Assembly (NCBI GenBank): GCA_025200525.1
Contig: JANUSC010000052.1
Location: 1,039,048 to 1,103,047 of the forward strand
Direction: 5' to 3'
Length of the DNA stretch: 64,000 nt
Origin: Camellia lanceoleosa
Taxonomy: Eukaryota; Streptophyta; Magnoliopsida; Ericales; Theaceae
Within the stretch, counting starts at the first letter, position 1; the number at the start of each line of letters is the position of its first letter. The notes under the pieces are model-generated. The model searched no databases. It saw nothing but the letters and a program-made list of their open reading frames with translations, and was not told the DNA's origin. The translations under genes were made by a program, and so were the position numbers. Of the stretch, positions 45,251 through 56,100 are shown piece by piece.

Positions 45251-45773
45251 TATTAGGACATTTTATTTTTTCACTATGATATTTCAATGAATAATAAAGC
45301 AAATCACGTGAGAAAGGTACATGAATGAAATATATTTTCATTTCTTTGTATTGGAAGGGACAACATTGATATTATAAATATTTTATAACAAATCAATTTA
45401 TTTTTCATCAAATTTCAGAATTTTGGTGAGAATTCAAATAGCTTAATAACGGAGTTCACTTGCTATAACCATTTTGCATTCTTTCACTTTTTCTTACCCA
45501 ACTTATTATGAACCAAACATTAAAAAAAGAGTTCTACTGCTCATATTTTTTATCATTTATTGCCAAATTATCCCATCCAAACATAATGTAAAATTTGAAT
45601 TCGAAACCTCACGCACGACAAACAAATTTGTGCTATAGAATCATTATGCCAATGGTCCTAATAATGATAGCATTTGATCACTGCTATTATGTGCGGCCGG
45701 GCCACCCTACCCACCCACCATCATCTTCTCTATAGGACTCTCTCGCGCCATTAATATGAGTTCATTTCTCTCC
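45251..45773. other. Upstream region of the Ole e 1-like gene
   Basis: No gene. It becomes less AT-rich from about 45680 (GTGCGGCCGGGCCACCC) and includes CT-rich runs near 45720-45790, as often seen in plant promoters. Confidence 0.5.
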
Positions 45774-45781
45774 TATACATA
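45774..45781 (+). promoter_or_regulatory. Candidate TATA box of the Ole e 1-like gene
   Basis: TATACATA, 79 bp before the ATG, with a CT-rich initiator-like region after it. Confidence 0.5.
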
Positions 45782-45852
45782 GTTACCTATCCTTTGTCTC
45801 TCTCACTCCAATCTCAGTCTTAAAAAAGAAAGAAGATTTATTTACCCAAACA

Positions 45853-47290
45853 ATGGATAGATTGATAGTGCTGTTGTTGTCCATTTGTGTGATCCCAGCG
45901 CTTGTCAGCGCTCGCTACTTTGGAAACCCACTTCTAGTCCGAGGCCGCGTCTACTGTGACACTTGCCGTGCTGGTTTTGAGACTGACGCCACCCCTGGCA
46001 TCCCTGGTACACCCCAAACCAACAATAAATGACATATGTTATGTGTCAACAAATGTTATCCTTCGGTTATTTGTCATTCATTTCATGCCATTGTTTTTTG
46101 TTAAATTTGAGGCTCAACTACTTTTAATAGGGTTTGGGTTCAGGACAGAATTAGGGAGGAAGTAGTGTATAGTAGTGTATTGGAGGACTGATATTGTTAC
46201 CTCGGGTCAAGGATATAATTTCATCTGATTTCTGGAAAATAAGATTACGCCGAGATTGGGAGCATAATTAAAGGCTTCTATATCATATTATCCTGTTCTA
46301 AGTAGGTTCTGTCTGGAGTCATGTCGCACCTTCCTAATAATCTTACCATATTTTCATTTTACTACTATAATGTGCCTATCCGAATCCAATTGTGCAGTGT
46401 TATTTCTTTGCTATTTCTGAAAAATGGAAGATGAAAATACTATTTGCTGGTCCGTCATGATAGAGGTAGACATGAAGGGGAAAAAAAAAAAAAAAAGTCT
46501 TTCCAAATTTTTGCAGATGAATTTTTGAAATGGGGTGCTTTGTCTTATTTATTTATTTATTACAAAGGGGGTGCTTTGTCTAAGAAAAGCATTTGTGCAG
46601 TAAGAAAAATCGCCCTGCATTTTGCCTTCTTCCCAATGGGTTGCTATGTGTGCTTTGTGTTGAGGGACTGGCAAAATTTTTCCCACCATTCATCCCTTAA
46701 AAAACAATTTAAATTTTCCTTCAAGTGTTCCTTTGTGTGCTTAATGCTGTGTTTGGTAGGGGATTTGGAAAGAAATTTGGAAAGAGAAAGGAAAAAGATG
46801 TGTAAAATTAGGTGAAATATAGATATATTTTATTCGCATTTCACCTACATTTTCTATTTCTCTTTTCAAATTTCCCCTCAAATTCCTCAACCAAACACAA
46901 CATTATTAGAGTTATTGGGTATTCAAAGATATATTGATTGACCATATGGTATTGTGCTTCCTAGGTGCCAGGGTAAGAATTGAGTGCAAGGACAGGGAAA
47001 CTTTGCAGCTTAAATACAGCATTGAGGGGGTGACCGACTCAACCGGAACATATAATATCATGGTCACCGGTGACCGTGGGGACGATCTTTGTGATTCAGT
47101 GCTTGTTAGCAGCCCACAGTCTGATTGTGCTGAAGCAGACCCCGGGCGTGACCGCTCTCGTGTTATCCTCACTCGCTACAACGGTATCAATTCAGACACC
47201 CGCTTCGCAAATGCCATTGGATTCTTCAGGAATGAGCCCATGTCAGGATGCACCCAGCTGCTCCAGAAATATCAGGAAACCGATGATTAG
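45853..47290 (+). CDS. Pollen Ole e 1-like secreted protein (2 exons)
   Basis: Exons 45853-46006 and 46965-47290 give 159 aa. The intron (958 bp) is GT...AG in phase 1. Residues 1-20 form a signal peptide (MDRLIVLLLSICVIPALVSA). The mature part starts RYFGNPLLVRGRVYCDTCRAGFE, with the family motif GxVYCDTC. Further cysteines at IECKD, DLCDS, SDCAE and SGCTQ make the six-Cys set expected of the Ole e 1 fold. The end is FFRNEPMSGCTQLLQKYQETDD. Length and structure match Ole e 1 / Sal k 5 / Che a 1 type proteins, which are secreted extracellular or cell-wall proteins, often from pollen. Biochemical role unknown. The frame is open, the splice sites are normal and no break was found. Expression site cannot be read from the sequence. 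Confidence 0.93.
46745..46902. mobile_element. Tourist-like MITE, copy 2, in the Ole e 1-like gene intron
   Basis: 158-bp hairpin, ends TGCTGTGTTTGG and CCAAACACAACA, flanked by TAA (46742-46744) and TTA (46903-46905). Same family as 38431-38581. Confidence 0.75.
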
Positions 47291-47297
47291 GATAATT

Positions 47298-47320
47298 GTT
47301 GTTGTTGTTGTTGTTGTTGT
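47298..47320. repeat. (GTT)n microsatellite in the 3' UTR
   Basis: About seven GTT units eight bases after the stop codon, followed by a T run. Confidence 0.9.
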
Positions 47321-47556
47321 TTTTTTTTCCCAAAACATTTAGTCTGAATGGTGACAGCTACTTGATGATGGTATTGTATCTGTGTTTCATTAATTGTGGT
47401 TTTTTAAAAACAAAGCTTGTTATTGTTCATTTCAATTATCTCTACTACTGATAATGCAATATAAGTTGAGGAATTAAAAGTCACGAAATTGTAGATTTGA
47501 TCATTTCAATAACCTCTCCTCCTGAGGGGAAGGCCTTCGAATTTTTAATATACAGT

Positions 47557-47562
47557 AATAAA
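47557..47562 (+). terminator. Candidate polyadenylation signal
   Basis: AATAAA about 270 bases after the Ole e 1-like stop codon. Other weaker AT-rich near-upstream elements lie closer, so the real site may be earlier. Confidence 0.35.
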
Positions 47563-47653
47563 TCAACCTCGTTTATTCCAATAGTTTCAGTTTCATTTTC
47601 ATATTCAGATTAGATGAATAGAACCTCGAAAAATTATTGGGCGCAAACGGAGT

Positions 47654-47781
47654 ACTATGTGGCACGGTACCTTTAACCAATCACAAATATCATGGCCTCC
47701 CATGTTGTCTCTCATCACCCAAAACATAAATGTAACCCTCATTTTCTCAATCAATGAAAAAAGAGAAAGGTACCACATGTC
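47654..47781. repeat. Short foldback repeat
   Basis: ATGTGGCACGGTACCTTT at the left pairs with AAAGGTACCACATGT at the right, the latter missing four bases. No TSD was found. Confidence 0.45.
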
Positions 47782-47789
47782 ATCTACCG

Positions 47790-48168
47790 CCAAAAATTTC
47801 TGGGGAACCTCAAGACACCTAATTGTAGGTAGAGGTGTGGGGGTCAATATAACCACCACAGCAAGGCCAAGACTGGGCCGAGCTTCCCTTTTGGGTCCAA
47901 ACCAACTTAGGGTCATAGACATAGGCTGAACCCAACTAGTCTAGTAGAATGGGTCAAATACACCTAGGGTGAAGACGTGGGCCGAACCCACTCAGCCCCA
48001 TCAACATGGGCCCAACGGCTGACTGAGCCCAACCTGCTCAAGGAATCACTGTGGGCCGAAACCACTCGCGGTATTTTGGCATGCTGAATCCACGTCGAGC
48101 CCGTTAAGGCTGAGCATCAAGATACACATTATAAATTTAATATTCCTAACTTTACCATAAAATGTCAC
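47790..48168. other. Unassigned GC-richer segment
   Basis: Contains repeated GGGCCGAACCCA / GGGCCGAAACCACTC words (about 47955, 47980, 48050) and could be a fragment of a retroelement. No motif was recognised. Confidence 0.4.
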
Positions 48169-48320
48169 GTGTTTGGGAAGTCTTGAACTTGGTTTTTTCT
48201 CTCACAAACATCACATCCAACCACAAAAAAATCCAACTATCTTTCCAAACATAAAAAAAAATTTCTCCAATAATATCCTATAATTAAAAAAACTTACATA
48301 AAAATTCACTTCCCAAACAC
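48169..48320. mobile_element. hAT-like MITE with perfect 13-bp TIR, family 1
   Basis: GTGTTTGGGAAGT at 48169-48181 and its exact complement ACTTCCCAAACAC at 48308-48320. The 8-bp flanks do not match, so the superfamily is uncertain. Confidence 0.65.
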
Positions 48321-48429
48321 CCACAATACATAACAAAATTCATAAAAAAAAAATCATAATTTCTTACGTTGTACTTTTTTGGTGTGCACATCGTAGATTT
48401 CTCCACTAAACTAATAGTGTATTTACTAA

Positions 48430-48592
48430 GGCCTTGTTTAGGATGTGCTAGAATAGCATATATTTTTATTTTTTATTTTATTTGAATCACTTCAACTCTT
48501 ATTTGGGTTACATTACTTTTTCATTATATTTCACATATTTTCATAAAAAGACAAAAAATGATTATTTCAAATCACCCCTAAATAAACCTGGT
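48430..48592. mobile_element. Possible small MITE
   Basis: GGCCTTGTTTAGGATGT at the left and CACCCCTAAATAAACCTGG at the right are imperfect inverted copies. Confidence 0.4.
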
Positions 48593-48699
48593 AAGAAATA
48601 CATTTTAAGATTTGAGCAATAAATAAAAGAAAAAATTACCAGTAAATCCTGTGTGGTAGAAAGTTAAACCATTTAGTCCTACAAGTTTTCTTATGCACT

Positions 48700-49645
48700 A
48701 TTTAGTCCCACTATCTACATCAGCAACATCAACAATATCATTAACATCATCAAAACATTAACTACATTAGCAACATTAACTGCACCAATCGACAATATCA
48801 AACATTAACAAAACATCATCTAAAAAAATGAGATTGGGGTTTTTATTTGGTTTCTGGTTTTGTGAAGTAGTGGGTTTTGCTTTCTCTGTTTCTCTCATTC
48901 TCTGTAATGCAATGGTGCTCTCACTGCTCACGTCTCTTCCCTTTGATTCGGCCCCACGACTGACTCGCAATCAACATTTCACATCAGATCTCTCATCCAT
49001 TTTCAATTGGCGAGGTCGGATTGAGAGATTTTGGGATCAGAAAATATGGCGACAGCCTGGATCACAACATTTCACATCCGCCGCTATACAAGGTGTTGAG
49101 ATCTGATGATAATGTTTGATCAAACAAAATTGTTATGATGATGGTGTTTGATAAAAAAATATGTTTAATCGTTATTTTGATGTTTGATCTTATTTCAATG
49201 GTTATTTTGATGTTTAATCATTATTAAGAAAATTGTTTAATCATTATTTTGATGTTGTTTGATGATGATGTTGTGATATTTGATGTTTGAGGTTTGTGGT
49301 GTGAACGAAGGGTTGAAATTGTTGAATGAAGGTTTAGATCTGATGATGATGTTTGATAATAAAAAAATTGTTTTGATGATGATGTTTGATAAAAAAAATT
49401 TGTTTAATCGTTATTTTGATGTTTGATGTTATGTTAATGGTTATTTTGATGTTTAATCGTTATTAGAAAAATTGTTTAATCGTTATTTTGATGTTTTGAT
49501 GATGATGTTTGATATTGTTTTGATGATGATGTTTGATGTTGTTTTAATAATGATATTTGATGTTGATGATGATGTTGTGATATTTGATGTTGTTTTGATA
49601 ATAATGATGTTGTTTTGACGATGATGATGCTTGATGTTTAATGGT
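48700..49645. repeat. Simple-sequence region with a ~238-bp tandem duplication
   Basis: From 48715 to 48820 are AACATCAACA/TTAACATCA-type repeats. A small open frame at 48828-49106 (+) has no support. From 49097 the sequence AGATCTGATGATGATGTTTGAT and following is repeated from about 49335, each copy made of degenerate GATGATGTTTGAT and TTGTTTAATCGTTATTTTGATG words. Confidence 0.75.
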
Positions 49646-49891
49646 CATTAACATTGGGATAGAACCTAATGGTTCAAAAGAAAATTCATAAAACCAAATG
49701 AATTATAAGATACAAATTTAAAATTTATTGGTGTATCCCCTAAATAAAATAACTTCAAAGGGTTATTAAGGGAAGTCCATGCTAAACTATTCACTAACGA
49801 TTTCAACCTTAATGTGTACTCTCCGAAAGATGTGGCTACAAATCCTGGTCTCCTTCAACATAACACGAAAAATAAAAATAAATAAACCAGA

Positions 49892-49931
49892 AAAATAAAA
49901 ATAAAAATAAAAATAAAAATAAAAATAAAAA
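49892..49931. repeat. (AAAAAT)n microsatellite
   Basis: About six units, about 265 bp upstream of the 5-phosphatase ATG. Confidence 0.9.
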
Positions 49932-50195
49932 AGGGTTAAATAAAAAAGGGTTATTGAGGGGGAAAAAGTTAAAGAAAATACATCCCATCGCATGAAAAGA
50001 TCATCAAATCTAGACTTTCTTTGTTCTTCTTTCATGTTTCTTGGAGGTCACAAAAGTGCAAATTTGAGTAGGGCAACCCCCCAACAGGGTGTGATCCATA
50101 TTTCAAGATTGATTGAATTGAATAATACATGTTTGTATGTAATTCCAATGGTGTAATGTTTCTTTGGCAAGTTTGCATCATAAATGAATGAATGA

Positions 50196-53100
50196 ATGTC
50201 TTCTTCGATATGGGGTTCGAAATCAGATGATAAAGCCGATATGACTAAAGCGGCTATCATCATCACACCACCAACTACTCCGGATAATTCTGTCAAGAAT
50301 GAAAAGAAAAAAAAGGTATCGTTTATCATCGTTTAATTTTTTATTTATTTTTTAATCAAGCCGATTTGTTATTTATTTATTTTTTCCCGTTAATGTAAAT
50401 CAACAAATATGTTGAGTCATTGATATATTTTTGGGATTATAGTCTATCATTCCGAAGATTTTTGGGTCCAAGGGAAATGGGAGAGAAAGCTCAGATGATG
50501 ATGTATCGCAATCAGATGAAGCTGTCCATGGTTCCTCTCTAATTTTATTTTATTTTATTTTTTTGAATTAGCGAAAAGAAAGCTTTATTAATAAAATTCA
50601 ATGTACATATTAAACAGTCATTCTCTCTCTGGAAGTTTTTAATGCATTTAAATGCCATAATTAGGAGTGTTTAGGAAGAGATTTTTTTGAATTAAAATAA
50701 ATTAAAATAATTAATAAAACAAAATGTTATATTACCTAATAATTATTTTATTTTTTCTCACAAACATTACATTCAATTATAAAAAAATCTAATCATCTTT
50801 CTAAACACAAATATTTTAACCTATTAAAATAGTTAAAAATTAAAATAATGAATTAAAATAATCTAAAATGAAACCTAAGTTTCATTGTGATGTAATTTTT
50901 TGTTTGGCTGTGGGGGAACAGATTTGGATAATAAAATTGCATCAAGAAGGAAAGCATTCCTCGAAGCATATCCTACCATTAGAAAAAGTTTATCAGGTAG
51001 GGTTCCTCAATTGGATTGTGTAATTTGTGTTTGGTATCTGCAATTAACATTTTTTTGTCATTGTCCATGTGCATAATATCACTATCATCACATTTTATAT
51101 ATTATCTTCTACTCGTAATGAGTCAACTCCCCAATTATATTATTTAGGAAAAGAGTAATATATATATTTGCGTATAAATAAAAATTAAAAATAATATAAT
51201 TATTTTTGCCCCTAAAATTATTGATTTTGTATAAATAAACAGTATTATATGTAGTCTCTATATGTTTTTCTTTCTGCCATTTTGGTTCCTATAATTTTAA
51301 TTCACTCAAACTTGACTCTGAATTTATAATTTTGTCTTAATTTGTAATAATTGATTACAATTATTAGTATTTTTTTGATGAAAAATGTGTACATAAGTGG
51401 CATATGTTATGCTTTTATATACAAAATTATAAACTTGTTCAACTCAGTTAGTTAACCTCAACCAACTTAATAATAATTTTTCTTCAAAAAACTTAAGTAT
51501 TATCAATTAGACTAAATTGATATAAAATTTATCAAAATTAAGCTAATTAAAATTATGTGGACTAAAATGATATAAGAGATAAAATGGAAGGACCCTAATA
51601 ATTATTATTTTGTGAATTAACTTCAAAGTGATTATGAAAGAGTCTGGAGTGTCTCAGTTGAGTATTCCAATCGAACGGTCCACCTATTTTGGATCTGTCT
51701 CGATAATCCAAATCGTTGAATGTGTAGGCTCATTGAATACTTTATTCTTGTAAAAAATCAGGGTGATCGGATATTAATATCCATTTGATCATATCATAAT
51801 TGTGTCAATAATTTATTTTTAAAATCATACCTACCGTTGACACAAAATTCATTTGATTAAATGTCTATCAATATCTGATTAATATGATTTTTTGTAGAGA
51901 TAAAGTGATTGACGAGTCTTACACATTAAACGATTCGAATAATTAATATGGGCTCCGTGATTAGCCCATGGTGGCCCAAAAGTACACTCCATTTCGATTT
52001 TGGACAGAAGAAAAACCACTTCAATTATCAAATTGTGAGTGAATTTTCAAAAAATAATGAAGAATATTTGACCTACGGAAAAGTAAAGAGCTCAAGACAC
52101 CACATGAGCTTTGATTTATAGTATGGCAAGTGTAGCATATATATATATATATGTAGGCTTCATTTGGCTATGTGAATTAGGTTGGGTTAGGTTATGTAGA
52201 CTAAATTAGTTACTAAAAGCTAAAAATAGGTTAAAAAGTTAATAAAACGAAATGTCATATTCAAATCATAATCATTTCACTTTTTTTCTAATAAAAGTTT
52301 AAAAAAAAAACTAAAATAATCAACCCAAACAAACTTTTTAATCCCAACTAAAAAAAATCTCAACTCTTAAAAGCTAGCTAAAATTTTTTTTTGCCAAACC
52401 ACAACATAATATAGATATAATATTTATTGGTGGTTCAGTTTTCTAATTGAATCTTTGTGTAATGGGTGCAAGCCACGCACCCATTAAACTGAAAGACTAA
52501 AATCTTCATTGTCTGCTTGGTTTGTATGATATTTGGTAGCTTACCTAACTAAAGACTTAGTGCGATTTGATTGTTTCCATCATGTAAACATAAATTGGAT
52601 GTAAAATACAGAAAATTTTCTATTGTTGATAGATATTGACCCTTTGGGGCTGTCATTGAAAAGATGAATATTATCAGAATTTGATATGGAAAAACAAAAC
52701 CATGGTGTATTAATTTGTTAATCTACTCTCAGAAAGACACAGCAGTGTGGGGATTGAAGGGCTGAACCTGTCAAACTTTGAGCAGTCAATGGCACCAACA
52801 ACAACTGTAATTCAAGATTTCCGGTATATATATGAACTGTCATTTTTATTCCGTTTTTATTACGTCCATGTTATCTTAGGTTAACAACAATGTGATTTGG
52901 GATTGCAGGATATTTGTTGGAACATGGAATGTGGGTGGAAAAGCTCCCCATCCTGAGCTCAACCTTGAGGATTTCTTGCAGGTTGAGGGCTCTTCAGATA
53001 TATATGTTTTGGGGTATTTATGATGATTAACTCACAACATTTTTCCACTTCAACTTTTTTAGTAATACAAATAAAGAAAATTATACGTTACGCGTACTAA

Positions 53101-56100
53101 AATTTTTGTTTTGTGCTTTGGTGTATAATAATTCAAGATTTCAGGAAATAGTTCCTTTAAGCGCAGGAAACGTTCTGGTGATCGAGGACAACGAGCCTGC
53201 AGCGAAATGGCTTGCGCTCATAAACCAAGCACTTAACAAACCAAGTCATAATGACTCTATTAACTCTAGTGAATCAGGCAGTAGTACATCAAAGCACACT
53301 AACAATTCAAAGGAATCAAAGTCCAACTTCTTCCGGAAGCCTTCTCTCAAAGTACTTAGTCGGAATCTGAGGGCCGATAATGGGCTTCTCAAGGCCTGCA
53401 ACTGCCATTTGAATACACAGGTCTCAAACCGGCGGAGGCCGAGAAAGCTTAGTGATCCCAGTGCTTCTTCTCTAGTCCAGCGTGATTCAAGTGTCGATGA
53501 ATTCCTCTCCATTGCAGAATTAGCTACTACCTCGCTAGACACGACCACCATGAGTTACCGGCTTATAGCATGCAAGCAAATGGTGGGAATCTTTCTCTCA
53601 ATTTGGTCTCGGAAAGAACTGGTGCATCACATTGGCCATCTCAGAGTCTCCAATATTGGAAGAGGAATCATGGGTTGTCTTGGCAACAAGGTTTGTTCAA
53701 TTGAATGTTACTTACTACTAGGTGCATGCATCCCCCCTTGGTTTCACCCTCTGTGAATGTGAAGTCAATACTCAATTATTCAACATTGAAATTTAAGAGG
53801 ATAGATGGCACACATTTATTTATTTTTATAGAAAAAAGAGTAAATTATAATTGAGATTTGTTTAAAATATAAATTGCCTTTTAAAATTACATTATGTCAA
53901 TTTGAAGTTTTTAATTTCATAATAAATGGCCTATTTTATTAATAAATTATCAAGTCAATAAACAGATTTTAATGAGTGGAAAGAATTCAAATGAGTTGGT
54001 TTATATAATTGAGAGAATTCAAATGAGTTGGTTTATACTCTTGTGTTCCAGGGGTGTATATCAATAAGCTTGTCATTGCACCAAACAAGCTTTTGCTTTG
54101 TTTGCAGTCATTTGGCTTCTGGGGAGAAGGAGGGAGATGAGCTAAAGAGGAATGCAGATGTAGCTGAGATCCTAAAAAGCACACAATTCCAAAAGATCTG
54201 CAAAAATCCAAATCGGAAAATCCCAGAAAGAATTATCGATCATGAGTAAGTACTTCGATCACCACCTTCATTCAGATTTCCATATATCCAAATCACAAAA
54301 ATTACATAAAGGATAGGCTATGCTTACTATAATTTTCATTTACAATCTTATATGACACTTTATCTACTGCAAACTGTACCCTGCCCTCTGTTTTTTTATT
54401 TGTTAAAAACAACCCTCTTTGTTTTTAATTTTCAAAATTCACTTTTCAGAAAATTCAACTTGTTCGTTTTTCATATTTTTTTATTTTCACTAATTTTTTT
54501 TAATATTTTAAGAAATTATTTTAATTTCTAGACACACTTAACATAAAGACACCTAAAAAGTATAATATTTGTGAAAAAAAATATTTAAAAAATTCACTAA
54601 ATGTCAAAAATGCAAAAAAATACAAAAATTCAGTACATTTTTTTTTATTTTTGTGTATTGATTAATTTTTTAAAATATTTTTTCACAAATAATTTACTAT
54701 TTAGATACATCTAAGTAAGGTACATCTAAAAAAATTTAAAAAAATTACTTAAAATTTAAAAAATATTCACTAAAAATAAAATAAACACGAAAAATAAAAA
54801 GTTCAATTTTTAAAAAACTAAAACCAAACACACCGTAGTTTTGAATCTCTCTCTTTCTTTCATTCATCTGATCTATTTGTCAGTGGCCTGCCCTATGTTT
54901 TTTTATTTGCTTGGTTAGAGTTTTTTAAAAACACTTCTCAAAAAAATTTTACTTTTTTGTTTTTTCGTATTTTTTTTTTATTTTTACTGAATTTTTTTAA
55001 TATTTTAAGTAATTTTTTTTAAATTTTTAGACATACTTAACATAAATATACCTAAAAAATAAAAAATTTGTGAAAAATAGCAATTAAAAATTTACTAAAT
55101 ACTAAAAATATAAAAAAAAAATACTTGAATTCAATATATTTTTTTATATTTATTAATTTTTTAAAATATTTTTTTATAAATTTTTTACCTTTTAGATTCA
55201 TTTAAATAAAGTACATCTAAAAAAATTAAAAAATTAAAAATATTAAAAATATTTATTAAAAATAAAAAAAAATTAAAAATTAAAAATTTTAATTTTTAAA
55301 AAATTTAATTCAAAAAATTCAAATCAAACGCGTATTAATCTTGAATCTGTCAGAGACGAAAAGGTGTTTGTGGAAGTTTTGAGTGGGCAGAGTCAGAGAT
55401 GAAAAGATGTTTGTGGAAGTTTAGAGTTGGGTGGGTTGAAATGTAGGATGGAACGTGGGTGTGTGAGGGATGTGAATGTGTTTATTTATTTATTAAATCA
55501 ACTAAATTTTATGTGTAGAAGTTTCTAGAGACTAAATTTAAGTTTTACCAAATTTAAATTTTAATAGTATGAATAATCCATGGTTGAGAATTTGCCACAT
55601 TATAAAAACAAATGGTAAGAAAAGTATTGCTTGATTATATATTATTGTCTTTACTTCTTTTTTATTGGGTTTCTAATTAGCTGGCAACTCTTGAAAAATT
55701 TAAAAAGATAAAAAATTATTTTAAAAAGTTAAAAAGTTAATACTATTTACTAAAAAAAATATTAAAAAATAATATACACATAGAAAAATGATTTGGTACC
55801 CGAATGAGCCCCGCCCCGAATGCCCCGGGAGAGAGAGAGAGAGAGGGGGAGAGAGAAAAGAGCGGAGAGGGAGATCGGAGAGGAAGATCGTCGCCGATCG
55901 TCACCGTCGCTGTCGCTGTCGCCTCGCCCTCGCCACAGCCCGCCTCGCCTGCCTCCACCCCTTGCCTCAAATTTTGAGTTTGTTGGTCCTCCTTCCTTCT
56001 CTTCGTGTTCTTCTTCCTTCACGAAAAAATAAAATAAAATAAAATAAAATTACAACCACGAAACGACGTCGTTTCGTGGTTTCGGGGCATTCGGGGGAGT

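Noticed and set aside
48828..49106. 92-codon open frame with a hydrophobic N-terminus
   Set aside because: Lies in simple-sequence DNA next to a tandem duplication, with no family resemblance and no splice or promoter support.
55743..56042. Arg/Ser/Glu-rich ORFs on both strands in intron 7
   Set aside because: They arise from GA/CT and GTCGCT simple repeats in the GC-rich foldback; frames are open on both strands.
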